NCBI GenBank assembly: GCA_022712815.1
Contig: JAFLJW010000031.1
Coordinates: 1 to 19,518 of the forward strand
DNA from: Pseudodesulfovibrio sp.
GTDB lineage: Bacteria; Desulfobacterota; Desulfovibrionia; Desulfovibrionales; Desulfovibrionaceae
DNA: 19,518 nucleotides
Reading direction: 5' to 3'
Both the position numbers and the translations under genes were made by a program. Below, in pieces: positions 7,290 to 14,803 of the stretch. Within the stretch, counting starts at the first letter, position 1. Every line of letters begins with the position of its first letter. The notes beneath the pieces were generated by a model. The model was given only the letters and a program-made list of their open reading frames with translations. It was not told the origin of the DNA and did no database searches.

Positions 7290-7353
7290 CAGGTAAGGTA
7301 GGCCCACTTCCAGTGTGACTCCCTTACGGCCTGCCCCAGCCATTGGGCTGGGG
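7290..7353 (+). other. oriT: Candidate origin of transfer (oriT)
   Basis: The region just upstream of the mob genes holds two nested structures. An imperfect inverted repeat has CAGGTAAGG at 7290-7298 and CCTTACGGCCTG at 7322-7333. A perfect 8-bp hairpin follows directly, CCCCAGCC/GGCTGGGG (7334-7341 and 7346-7353) with an ATTG loop. The CCTG|CCCC boundary between them resembles the RP4-type nick consensus ATCCTG|C, where TraJ binds an adjacent inverted repeat and TraI cuts. Position, structure and neighbouring genes support oriT; the exact nic site is a guess. The hairpin has no T run, so it is not a typical terminator. Confidence 0.5.
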
Positions 7354-7405
7354 TGGCTTATTCGCCTCCGGCTCAACGTAGGAAATAAGAACCAGGAGCG
7401 GGTGG

Positions 7406-7723
7406 ATGCCCACCAATAAATCAGCGGTAAAATTGTACGTCTCCGGAGACGAACACATGGGGATCATCACCAAGGCTGGCCAGTGTGGTTTGTCCGTGTC
7501 CGAGTTTGGGAAACGGGTCTGTCTCGGCTATCCCGTAAAAAGTATGATCGACCAGAAAGCTATCAGGGAAGTGGCGAGGGTTGGCGGCAATCTGGGCCGA
7601 CTCGGTGGCCTTTTAAAAATGTGGCTGACCAATGATGATGAGTACGCTCAGGACGTGCGGGAATTGCTTGACCAGGTGAGGGAGTGCCAGGTCGAGTTGC
7701 GGGAGACGGTGGGCAGGTTATGA
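7406..7723 (+). CDS. traJ: TraJ/MobC-like relaxosome accessory protein
   Basis: This 105-aa protein resembles IncP TraJ/MobC proteins, which bind the oriT inverted repeat and load the relaxase. The N-terminal half (residues ~1-45) has the short strand and helix pattern of a ribbon-helix-helix DNA-binding region. Residues 57-74 contain the family-typical ARVGGNLGRLGGLLKMWL, and the C terminus is a charged helix. AGGAG lies 8 nt before the ATG. The stop overlaps the relaxase start as ATGA, so the two are translationally coupled, matching their joint role. Candidate oriT lies just upstream. Confidence 0.8.
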   Translation: MPTNKSAVKLYVSGDEHMGIITKAGQCGLSVSEFGKRVCLGYPVKSMIDQKAIREVARVGGNLGRLGGLLKMWLTNDDEYAQDVRELLDQVRECQVELRETVGRL

Positions 7724-10700
7724 TAAGCAAGGTCATTTCAAGGAAGCCCGGAAACGACAATTACCGGGGACTGGCCAAGTACATCGCTGACGCCAGCCAT
7801 GAGGGTGAAAAGTGCCTTATGGCGTGGACGGAAGGATGTTGGGCCGGGGATGATTATGAAATGGCCATAATGGAGATTGAGGCTACCCAGGCTCTTAATC
7901 AGAGGAGCAGGAAGGCCAAAACCTATCACATGATGATTTCCTTCAGGCCGGAAGACGAGGGCAAGCTGACGGACGAGGTTCTGAAGGAGATCGAGCAGGA
8001 ATTCGCCAAGGCCTTGGGGTTCGAGGAGCACCAACGGCATTGCGGGGTCCACAAAAACACCAACAATATTCATATGCATGTGGCCTACAACATGATTCAT
8101 CCGGAGCGGCTGACCAGGCACGAGCCGTTTCGGGATTATTGGAAGCGTGACAAGGCCTGCCGGAAGCTGGAAAGGAAGTACGGACTGGCCATCGACAATG
8201 GTCGTCAGCAGGAGGTTGAACCCAGGCGGGATAACGACCGAGCTGACACCTACGAAGCGCATTCTGGCCAGCAGTCTCTTGACTCGTATGTGAAGGAGCG
8301 CAAGGAGTACATCGTCGAGGCCATGAACCGTGCCGATGGCTGGCAGAGTTTTCAGATGAGCCTTGCCGAGATCGGCCTGGAGGTGCGCACCCGTGGTAAC
8401 GGTTGTGTGTTCAAGGATAGGCATGGCCGCCATGCGATTAAAGCAAGCAGCCTTGGCCGGAAGTTCTCCAAAAGCGCACTTGAAAAACTGTTTGGCCAAT
8501 ACCAATTACCTGACAGAATTGACCAGGTGCCGGAGAAGGAACGGTACGAGAGAAAGCCCCTTCAGCAACACGCCAAGACTGAGGCTTTGTTTGTGGAATT
8601 CACCACCGCCATGAACGCGCCTCGCATCATTGATAAATCCGTACCGAATTGGAATACCTTTCTTCGGCAAAAGGCCGCAGGTGGGGATACAGATGCTCTT
8701 GACGTGCTCCAATCCAAGCCATCGGTCGGCAGCACCGTGCAGACACGCCAGAGGACTCTTTCGCCGCTTGTGCGCGAAGAACCAGACTACAGCGATCCGC
8801 TTGTCATTGAGAAATTTCTGCAAACGGCTCTGGAGGAAATCACGGGGCGGTTGGGACTCTTTGAAAAGTCCGTGTTGCATAGGGAAATCAGCACCTATGC
8901 CCAACTAAGGGGTGTTCCACTGAAGGGGAACGATATCACCACCTTTATGAATCGGCCTGACGTGGCCATAAGGTTTGTGGTTGTCCCTGGAAGCGATCTG
9001 GCGAGGCCGCTGAATACGACCAAAGCCTTGTTGCAGGCCGAGACAGATAATCGAATTTACCTTGCCCAGGGCCGGGGCCGTTTCCCTCTTCAGGAGAAAG
9101 CGAAGATTGCAAAGGAACTGGACGCAGCGGCCAGCGAATTATTCAATTTCACATTCGCCGGAGAACAGCGAACCGCCGCCCTTGGCATACTCACATCCGA
9201 AGATTTCATTACATGCGTTCAGGGCGATCCCGGAACAGGCAAGACGACTATGCTCAAGGCGGTTGTGGCCACTCATGGCGAGAGTCAGGTTGTCGGCCTT
9301 TCCACGGCTGGCATTGCCGCCAAGAAGTTAGGCGATGAAACCGGGGTTTTATCCATGACTATTGCTAGATTCTGTATTGATTATGAACGCCGTCAGCTCG
9401 CCCTGGAATCCGATATGAATGAGCAAGTCCTGCTCGATACGGCTTATATCGAAACCGCCTTTGCCAACAACCGAGGGATGTTGCTGGTAGACGAGGCCTC
9501 AATGACGAGCAGCATGGATGCCAACAGGCTATGCCGGATTGCTGCCCGTGAAAAAGCCAGAATCGTGCTTGTAGGCGATACGAGACAGTTGCCCGGCGTA
9601 GGTGCGGGTAAGCCCTTTGAACGCTGGCAGGAGCAAGGCGCACCCACTTTGCGGTTATCACAAATTCGCCGCCAACAGAGCGACCAGGAGCGTGCTGCCG
9701 TTGAAGCCGTGACTTTGCGTAACAGCGTGACAGAAGCCCTTGGCCTTCTGGAAGCCGCGCCTGACTCTCAGGTTGTGACTATCTCTAAAAAAGACGAGAG
9801 GATGGGGGCCATAATAACGGAGTACATGCACCACTCTGACCGGACTGGCCAGCCGCCTTTGCTCATCACTTCGCTGAACAAGGATCGGTTGATTTTCAAT
9901 GAGCATATCCGGGCGCAGCTCAAGACCCGTGGGCTTGTGGCCACTCAGGATCACGAGCAGACCATTGAGCTTCCGACCGGTGAAATACAAACCCGTGCAA
10001 TGGCTGAAGGCGACGAGATATTCTTCATGCGGAAGCTTCCACAGACGGAGATCGTCAACGGCACCAGGGCGCGGATCACGAAGCTGGAAGGGACCGAGTA
10101 CACCGTGGAGCTGACGGACGGCACGACCGCGCAATTCAACGGTGAAAGCTTCCGGCACTTCGATCATGCCTACAGTCTGTCTACGTACAAGGCGCAGGGG
10201 CAGAGCGTTGACACGCACGTCATATATCATGCTCCGTCCTATTCGCCGCTCCTGACCCGCAACGAGTTTCTGGTTGGGATTTCGCGTAACAAGTACCATG
10301 TTTCCATCTACACGGATTCACGTGAAGACATGCTTGCAAAGGCGCGTGAGCTGGCGATCAAGGAGACTGCCCTTGAAACCTTTGAGCGCGGAAAGCTTCG
10401 GGCGAAAGGTTCGCCGTACTTGAAGGCCTTGGGCAAGATCGCCGGCGAATACGCTTCTGCCACCGAGCGGGCCGGTGAAGAGCGAAAGCAAGCCATACGC
10501 GATTCAAAAGAGTGGCGCATGGTCCCCGACATCGAGCGCAAGCGGATCAATGCCTTGTACCAGGCTGCACGGGACGGGCTTTTCGATGGATTGCGGCAGG
10601 CTGAAGGGATTCCCTTGGAACAAAACAGCCTGGAAGCTGAAGTGCGGCTGAAGCACCAGGCGTTCATGAAGCGCGTCCGGACGCTTGATGCAGTTCAAGG

Positions 10701-11376
10701 AGAGGGATGGGGCAAGGCCCAGGCCGAGAAGCGCGGAGCTGAATATACATTTGCTCAGGACATCGAGCGCAACTATGCGCCCGGCGGGATCAGGACCAGT
10801 TGGGAACCTCACCGTGAGGAAGGGGATATCTTTGAACGAGACGATGTTATCATGCCGGAGAAGAGGGAGCTATTCAAGGAATACCGCTGTGAGGTCATAA
10901 AACGCCGTGCCGCTTTCGACACAATCCGGGAGGAGCAGAAGGACCGTTATACGGAGCTGCGCCGAAAATGGCGCATCAAACGAGCGAGGTGGAAACAGGA
11001 TACAAAGCTTTTACCCCGCGACACCATGCAGTTGGTTTCATCATCCAAATCCCGGCAGCTTGCCGAAGAGGAAAAAGTTCGGTCAGAGTTCACGGCGCAG
11101 CGCAACCAGTTGCGTGAAAAAGCCCCGTTTATCGGCTGGGCCGGGTTCGTGCATCACAAGGCAAAGCATGGCAACACGGCGGCCATGAATATCTGGAGCA
11201 CCATGGGCGACATGATGCCACGCTCAATGGACATGGAAGCCGACCCAGAGCACATCATGGACACCCTGGAACGCCGCGTGGATAACCGTGGCAACACGCC
11301 TGGCCCACCGAAAATACGGCTCCCATTTCATCCAACAGGGAACCGGTACAATGCTTGCCGGAAGACGGCAAAATGA
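7720..11376 (+). CDS. traI: MOBP-type relaxase fused to a superfamily 1 helicase (TraI-like)
   Basis: This 1218-aa enzyme would nick oriT, attach to the 5' end through a tyrosine and unwind the strand for conjugative transfer. The N terminus is RP4 TraI-like: catalytic Y21 (AKYIAD) and the metal-binding histidine motif with H118 and H120 (NIHMHVAYN), then HEPF. A RecD/TraA-like helicase follows: Walker A GDPGTGKTT (502-510), Walker B LLVDEAS (588-594), motif III VGDTRQLPG (618-626), motif V STYKAQGQS (821-829) and a VGISRNK motif. Residues ~890-1190 are charged and helical, like the region before LPD7 in large TraI proteins. The start at 7720 is chosen for its 4-bp overlap with the upstream gene; an ATG at 7684 is less likely. 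RP4 TraI itself lacks such a helicase, so the fusion is noteworthy. No mating-pair genes are visible. Confidence 0.88.
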   Translation: MISKVISRKPGNDNYRGLAKYIADASHEGEKCLMAWTEGCWAGDDYEMAIMEIEATQALNQRSRKAKTYHMMISFRPEDEGKLTDEVLKEIEQEFAKALGFEEHQRHCGVHKNTNNIHMHVAYNMIHPERLTRHEPFRDYWKRDKACRKLERKYGLAIDNGRQQEVEPRRDNDRADTYEAHSGQQSLDSYVKERKEYIVEAMNRADGWQSFQMSLAEIGLEVRTRGNGCVFKDRHGRHAIKASSLGRKFSKSALEKLFGQYQLPDRIDQVPEKERYERKPLQQHAKTEALFVEFTTAMNAPRIIDKSVPNWNTFLRQKAAGGDTDALDVLQSKPSVGSTVQTRQRTLSPLVREEPDYSDPLVIEKFLQTALEEITGRLGLFEKSVLHREISTYAQLRGVPLKGNDITTFMNRPDVAIRFVVVPGSDLARPLNTTKALLQAETDNRIYLAQGRGRFPLQEKAKIAKELDAAASELFNFTFAGEQRTAALGILTSEDFITCVQGDPGTGKTTMLKAVVATHGESQVVGLSTAGIAAKKLGDETGVLSMTIARFCIDYERRQLALESDMNEQVLLDTAYIETAFANNRGMLLVDEASMTSSMDANRLCRIAAREKARIVLVGDTRQLPGVGAGKPFERWQEQGAPTLRLSQIRRQQSDQERAAVEAVTLRNSVTEALGLLEAAPDSQVVTISKKDERMGAIITEYMHHSDRTGQPPLLITSLNKDRLIFNEHIRAQLKTRGLVATQDHEQTIELPTGEIQTRAMAEGDEIFFMRKLPQTEIVNGTRARITKLEGTEYTVELTDGTTAQFNGESFRHFDHAYSLSTYKAQGQSVDTHVIYHAPSYSPLLTRNEFLVGISRNKYHVSIYTDSREDMLAKARELAIKETALETFERGKLRAKGSPYLKALGKIAGEYASATERAGEERKQAIRDSKEWRMVPDIERKRINALYQAARDGLFDGLRQAEGIPLEQNSLEAEVRLKHQAFMKRVRTLDAVQGEGWGKAQAEKRGAEYTFAQDIERNYAPGGIRTSWEPHREEGDIFERDDVIMPEKRELFKEYRCEVIKRRAAFDTIREEQKDRYTELRRKWRIKRARWKQDTKLLPRDTMQLVSSSKSRQLAEEEKVRSEFTAQRNQLREKAPFIGWAGFVHHKAKHGNTAAMNIWSTMGDMMPRSMDMEADPEHIMDTLERRVDNRGNTPGPPKIRLPFHPTGNRYNACRKTAK

Positions 11377-11602
11377 CGACATCGTGTACACCCTCGCCCC
11401 CGGAGTGCATATCTGTGAAACAGAAAATGCCGTGTCCTTCACTGCAGAGAGCAATGGCGCGAAACAGGCCGCTTTAGGTCTGGCCGGGCGCAAGTTTGAG
11501 GGCCGGGATGTAAAGGTTACGGAGAAGGGAATAATCGCTGGGGTTGAGAAGGTGGTTGAGTTGGATGTGGAGCGTATGCCTGAGAGGGGTATCGGCGAGT
11601 AA
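11351..11602 (+). CDS. Small LPD7-like protein, or relaxase C-terminal domain in another frame
   Basis: This 83-aa ORF overlaps the relaxase 3' end by 26 bp in the +1 frame. Its pattern (a VYTL strand, a short loop, VSF, then AALGLAGRKFEGRDVKVT) resembles the LPD7 domain that usually ends MOBP TraI proteins, where Ala-rich AxxLAxxKFG is typical. Two readings are possible. It may be a separate small gene, with AGGGA 8 nt before the ATG. Or it was once continuous with TraI and was split by a frameshift near 11280-11376, since the last ~30 relaxase residues look unlike the family. A terminator follows at 11704. Confidence 0.55.
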   Translation: MLAGRRQNDDIVYTLAPGVHICETENAVSFTAESNGAKQAALGLAGRKFEGRDVKVTEKGIIAGVEKVVELDVERMPERGIGE

Positions 11603-11645
11603 TAAAGTTGAGAACTGTTACCCAAGCCAAAAGGTTGCTTGGCCT

Positions 11646-11695
11646 CTTGAATGGCATTCAAGAGGTCGGGTGTTCGATTCATCTCAGCTCCACCA
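11646..11695 (+). other. tRNA-Ala(GGC)-like 3' half (att-type remnant)
   Basis: Positions fit a canonical tRNA 3' half: anticodon stem CTTGA/TCAAG with loop ATGGCAT (GGC, Ala), variable AGGTC, T stem GGGTG/CATCT closed with G-T pairs around TTCGATT, acceptor CAGCTCC, discriminator A and encoded CCA. The ATGGCAT loop and AGCTCCACCA end are typical of bacterial tRNA-Ala(GGC). The 5' half does not fit: no GGAGCTG acceptor strand or normal D arm precedes it, only GAACTG and a CCAAGC/GCTTGG hairpin at ~11615-11642. It is probably a decayed attachment remnant rather than a working tRNA. Confidence 0.6.
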
Positions 11696-11754
11696 ATGAT
11701 TATAAAGGCTTAGAAGGTTTTCCTTCTAAGCCTTTTTTCGTGGAATATACAAAA
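11685..11754 (+). repeat. Direct repeat, left copy (tRNA-Ala 3' end plus terminator)
   Basis: CAGCTCCACC, a ~10-bp spacer, a terminator hairpin and GATATACAAAA-like sequence recur at 14693-14760 in the same orientation, with a few substitutions and one 1-bp plus one or two small gaps. The two copies bracket the 3-kb AT-rich cassette, as attL/attR would. The left copy also keeps the upstream T arm and anticodon arm, which the right copy lacks. Confidence 0.65.
11704..11738 (+). terminator. Rho-independent terminator after the tRNA-Ala remnant
   Basis: AAAGGCTTAGAAGG (11704-11717) pairs with CCTTCTAAGCCTTT across a TTTT loop and runs into a T tract. The stem is perfect. It probably began as the tRNA-Ala terminator and now also ends the mobilization operon transcript. 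Confidence 0.8.
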
Positions 11755-11766
11755 GAATATACAAAT
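11743..11766. repeat. 12-bp tandem repeat (two copies, one mismatch)
   Basis: GAATATACAAAA and GAATATACAAAT lie head to tail. Unit length, TATAC core and position 3' of a tRNA half match the pair at 6877-6900. They may be binding sites of an integrase arm domain. The right att-like copy keeps one unit (14750-14760) and a degenerate second. Confidence 0.5.
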
Positions 11767-11932
11767 GAAATCTTGGGGAATGAAAAGGTGTGAGCTCTAA
11801 ACCGGCCACCTTAAAAAACAAATGCTTAGTGGTACAAATCAGGGCCAACTTCTGTGGCAATAGAAAAGTTAGATGCAATATGCTTTCGATTAGTTGAGAT
11901 CGCAACGGACTCGATCGTTGAAGTGTTGCAAA

Positions 11933-12979
11933 TTACTTTGCTTCCTCTTTCGGAATCTGTGAGCGTTTTTTCCATTTTAAATGGAAGCCCTCATATGGGA
12001 GAAGTCCCGTGTTGATTTCATATTCAACATGGTTATTCCTTTTCGTAGGATGAATGCCATTCCCGTGATTTTCATGATGGGTTTCGATCGCATAATCCGC
12101 TTCGGATGTTAAATTGTTGATTATTATGACCAAGTCGGTTGCTGGGTCATACGTTAAAAAAAGTTCAGATCCATTGATTGGGTATTCAATCTCAAAATGA
12201 GAGATTACTCTTGCGCTACTCAGCGGCTTAATAGAGGTTTCAATCTCAAACCCTCTATTGTTGACAACTCGTCCATTATTGTCAGTATCAATTGGTGTGT
12301 TGTCTATTTGGAAGCTGGCATTTTTGTAATTTTTCCCATACGTTTCAATTATAATTTTCCATGTAGTTGTATCGTCGCAGCGGTTAAAGACATTGTATGA
12401 ATAGTCAACATTTAGCCATATATAACCATCTCGACTGTCTTCCATGGCGATGTTGTAAACAATATTTGTCTTGTAGAACCTATTTCTATTCAGTTGTGAA
12501 ATTATAGCTGTAGAAATAGCATCCGGATATGGTTTTTTCATATCTAAATCTTGCTTTTTGCAACTAATAATAAATACACCTATAAAAATTGTGAATATTA
12601 AAGAGTTGTAGGTTGTGAATGCAATTTTTGATGTTAATATCAATGAGTATTTTTCGTGTGTGAGAATGAAAATCTCTATTGCTGCCAATGGCAATATAAT
12701 CAAAAAAGTGTATAGAACTGATTTCAGTCGATTGGGGCTAACAATGTCTTTGAAGGCAAAAACAATACACAGAGTGAGTGCCATTGTGATAACCCAAGCT
12801 GCAGAATCTATTTTATCATTAAGGCCATAAGACACAAAAATGATGGGAGCAACAATCGCTAGTTGTGTATAATATATACCAAATTCTTTTAGTATCTTAT
12901 CAAAGAAAGTTCCCACTGGAGGATTCCCTTGTCGTGCTATAGGTTGTTGTAGATATGATGCCGGGCTTGCTGATTGCAC
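11933..12979 (-). CDS. Four-TM membrane protein with a beta-rich cytoplasmic domain
   Basis: This 348-aa protein is of unknown family. A ~35-residue N-terminal tail precedes four hydrophobic segments at about residues 37-56, 61-80, 86-107 and 117-142. A ~200-residue C-terminal domain follows that is rich in predicted strands and Asn/Asp and has few Cys. It starts with GTG at 12979 without a clear ribosome site, only 27 bp after the candidate peptide gene, so it is probably co-transcribed and perhaps coupled. In a RiPP-like cassette it could be the immunity or export protein. Alternatively, TM bundles with beta domains occur as membrane effectors in antiphage systems (such as Cap15, which has two TMs). 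I see nothing to decide between these. Confidence 0.75.
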   Translation of the reverse strand: MQSASPASYLQQPIARQGNPPVGTFFDKILKEFGIYYTQLAIVAPIIFVSYGLNDKIDSAAWVITMALTLCIVFAFKDIVSPNRLKSVLYTFLIILPLAAIEIFILTHEKYSLILTSKIAFTTYNSLIFTIFIGVFIISCKKQDLDMKKPYPDAISTAIISQLNRNRFYKTNIVYNIAMEDSRDGYIWLNVDYSYNVFNRCDDTTTWKIIIETYGKNYKNASFQIDNTPIDTDNNGRVVNNRGFEIETSIKPLSSARVISHFEIEYPINGSELFLTYDPATDLVIIINNLTSEADYAIETHHENHGNGIHPTKRNNHVEYEINTGLLPYEGFHLKWKKRSQIPKEEAK

Positions 12980-13006
12980 TTTCGTGTTTTGTACATAGTT
13001 TGTGGC

Positions 13007-13252
13007 TTATTCTGAGTTGTTAGGATTATAGGCGCATTTTGATCCACACGCACTCCCATATTTTAAACCAGTTTTGATGTGGTTCGATCGGAGAGAAGTG
13101 TCCTCATTTGGGACTGGAGCAGAGCAGGCGCCATGATATTGTGCCCCACAGTATCCGCTGACAGTTCGTGTGTCCTGGGCAAAATCAATCCCGCTAGGCG
13201 GTGATGGTGGGATAGAATCTGTGATGTTAAGTTTTTTGATGAAATTTTTCAT
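13007..13252 (-). CDS. 81-aa Cys-containing peptide, candidate RiPP precursor
   Basis: The ATG at 13250-13252 overlaps the radical SAM stop codon (ATGA) and has GGAGG 4-5 nt upstream, so it is translated right after the enzyme. The peptide has a lysine-rich amphipathic start (MKNFIKKLNITDSI), a proline linker PPSPPSG (15-21), and a Gly/Ser/Cys-rich remainder with C35, C43, C69 and C73 in GYCGAQYHGAC and SACGSKCAYN settings. This leader-linker-core look, with paired Cys next to small residues, is what sactipeptide or ranthipeptide-type substrates show, but I recognise no known family. There is no cleavage-protease gene next to it. The function as substrate is inferred from coupling and composition. 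Confidence 0.65.
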   Translation of the reverse strand: MKNFIKKLNITDSIPPSPPSGIDFAQDTRTVSGYCGAQYHGACSAPVPNEDTSLRSNHIKTGLKYGSACGSKCAYNPNNSE

Positions 13253-14310
13253 GTTGCCTCCGTTTTGAAAGGTGTGATTATTTCGCTTCCATAGTTTGTC
13301 CAGTAGATGGGACATCCTCCTGAACATTCGGACCAATACTTACAATCTTTGCATTTTGGAGAAGGGTAAGCATTTATCTCATCGTAATATTTTAATATTT
13401 CTTCACTGTTTAAAAAGTTTAATAGTGATGATGGATCGTGAAAATCTAAGCCGTACTTACCTATAGGATAGTCGAAAAGCCCATTGCACATCAAGAGATT
13501 ACAATAAGTGTCAAAAATTAGGCCATTACGCCTTTGAAGTTGGCAAACGCTTGTGATCTGGTTCCTTGTCTTGAGTAAAGTGATAAAATCCTCTGGCCAG
13601 AAGCAGAATGGGATTGTCATTTCAACGAGCAAATTGCCATTAGTTATCTTATGTATTTCTGCATAGTTTTTTAGTATTGTTTTGACTACGCTATCGTGTG
13701 GTATAATAAAAGACGTATTGCATTCTTTTTTTGACACAGGTGGGTGACAGAAGTCTATTTTAACTCCGCTACATCCATGGTCAATAGCCATTTTGACAAG
13801 TTCTAGAAGGTTGTCCTCGTAGAATTTGTTGTATGTTATACTTGAGTAGATCGGTGTAAAGAAGTCATTGTAACGTTTTATCCCAGTTCTAATTTTGTCA
13901 AACATTTCTCCTGAGACACCTGCTACTTCTGACAACTGCTCGGCATTTCCAGCTTTAATTGATATGCCTACACTAGTACAAGGATGATTGGTATATTTCT
14001 CCCAAAAAACATCGTTCGCAAACATCGCTCCATTTGTAATCAATACAGTTTCAAAATTTAGAGTGCGACAGAAATCATTAAAGTTGAATAAATGATCCCA
14101 AAGGGTAGGCTCTCCACCCAATAAGCTTAAGGTCTTAACCCCCATTTGAGATATAATAACGGCTAATTTTTTAGCTGATTCTAGACTCAATTCATCATCT
14201 TTTAAATAGTCTGTGTCCTTAGCGTAGCACCAGACACAACGGAATTGACATTTCCGGTTAACGTTAAGCCAAGCACATAGAGGGGTAACAGGATGATGTT
14301 TCATTGTCAT
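13249..14310 (-). CDS. Radical SAM enzyme with SPASM-like C terminus
   Basis: This 353-aa enzyme should bind a [4Fe-4S] cluster and cleave S-adenosylmethionine to make radicals. The cluster motif CxxxCxxC is at C21, C25 and C28 (CQFRCVWC), followed by the LLGGEP motif (64-68). A Cys-rich C terminus carries CKDCKYWSECSGGC plus earlier Cys in TYCNLLMC, matching SPASM/twitch auxiliary-cluster domains found in peptide-modifying enzymes. The likely substrate is the 81-aa peptide encoded next, whose start overlaps this stop. Translation may start at either of two Met codons (14310 or 14304); neither has a strong ribosome site. A true N-terminal RRE domain is not evident, the motif coming within 21 residues. 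An anaerobic-type host suits such an enzyme. Confidence 0.85.
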   Translation of the reverse strand: MTMKHHPVTPLCAWLNVNRKCQFRCVWCYAKDTDYLKDDELSLESAKKLAVIISQMGVKTLSLLGGEPTLWDHLFNFNDFCRTLNFETVLITNGAMFANDVFWEKYTNHPCTSVGISIKAGNAEQLSEVAGVSGEMFDKIRTGIKRYNDFFTPIYSSITYNKFYEDNLLELVKMAIDHGCSGVKIDFCHPPVSKKECNTSFIIPHDSVVKTILKNYAEIHKITNGNLLVEMTIPFCFWPEDFITLLKTRNQITSVCQLQRRNGLIFDTYCNLLMCNGLFDYPIGKYGLDFHDPSSLLNFLNSEEILKYYDEINAYPSPKCKDCKYWSECSGGCPIYWTNYGSEIITPFKTEAT

Positions 14311-14385
14311 AATCTGCTAATATAATAATAGATTTTATTAAAATTAGGTAATAGCATATAAAAATCATTGTGAATTACTTGAATG

Positions 14386-14689
14386 CTAGTAATCATAATC
14401 ATGTTCCTGAGCTTCAAAGTTTACGGCGTCTGGAATATCTGTTTCCCAGTTAATTAATGCCTCAAAATTTCCTGAATCTGAATCGAGAGTGTATATAAAA
14501 CGACCTGAATCTCTCTTAACATCCTTTTCCTTTTTATCCCAATCAAAAAAATCACCTGTATCAGAGTCTTTAAACCAGGAGTGCGGGCCACTAAAGCTGA
14601 CATTTGCGGTGTAGTTTATTGTGATATCCGCAGAAAACGATGTAGTCGTCGCCCGTTTCTTCAATGAATATATCAACTGGATCAATCAT
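14386..14689 (-). pseudogene. Acidic small protein gene interrupted by a frameshift
   Basis: An ATG at 14687-14689 opens a frame reading MIDPVDIFIEETGDDYIV, which ends early after 32 codons. The adjacent frame then carries a coherent acidic protein through 14386 (SADITINYTANVSFSG, later DSDTGDFFDW and DSDSGNFEALINW). Removing one T from the T4 run (14634-14637, plus-strand AAAA) joins them into a ~101-aa protein. It is Asp-rich, with no TM or Cys cluster after joining, and is of unknown family. The ribosome site GGTGGAG upstream of the ATG is the complement of the tRNA-Ala-like CTCCACC of the right repeat. A sequencing error, decay or slippage could each explain the break. It precedes the radical SAM gene on the same strand. 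Confidence 0.55.
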
Positions 14690-14692
14690 CTT

Positions 14693-14760
14693 CAGCTCCA
14701 CCTTGAATATTTAAGACTTAGAAGTTTTCCTTCTAGGCCTTTTTTGGGGGATATACAAAA
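14693..14760 (+). repeat. Direct repeat, right copy (tRNA-Ala 3' tip plus terminator)
   Basis: This is the partner of 11685-11754: CAGCTCCACC at 14693-14702, a hairpin at 14713-14740 with one mismatch and one G-T pair around a TTTT loop, a T tract, then GATATACAAAA. The tRNA T arm is not present upstream, so only the terminal ~10 nt of the tRNA are shared. It is more decayed than the left copy. Confidence 0.65.
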
Positions 14761-14803
14761 AACACACATGATATCGGGTGGATGTAGGTGGCTTTTCTGA
14801 GCG

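Noticed and set aside
7334..7353. Terminator hairpin upstream of traJ
   Set aside because: The stem is perfect but no T tract follows, and it sits at the likely oriT.
7684..7719. Relaxase start at 7684
   Set aside because: The TraI family starts right before the ISK strand, and the ATGA overlap at 7720 fits translational coupling.
7738..8505. 255-aa minus-strand frame
   Set aside because: Shadow of the relaxase domain, whose catalytic motifs lie in the plus frame.
9658..10299. 213-aa minus-strand frame
   Set aside because: Opposite the helicase motifs of the relaxase; no domain of its own.
11646..11695. 3' end of tmRNA (ssrA), because of AGCTCCACCA
   Set aside because: The ATGGCAT anticodon loop, AGGTC variable region and canonical spacing fit tRNA-Ala(GGC) better; no tmRNA tag frame or 5' part is present.
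11610..11695. Intact, functional tRNA
   Set aside because: The 5' side gives only a partly paired acceptor and an abnormal D-arm hairpin, so a working cloverleaf is not supported.
11608..11793. 61-aa plus-strand reading frame
   Set aside because: It runs through the tRNA-Ala half and terminator; its apparent protein is a translation of those structures.
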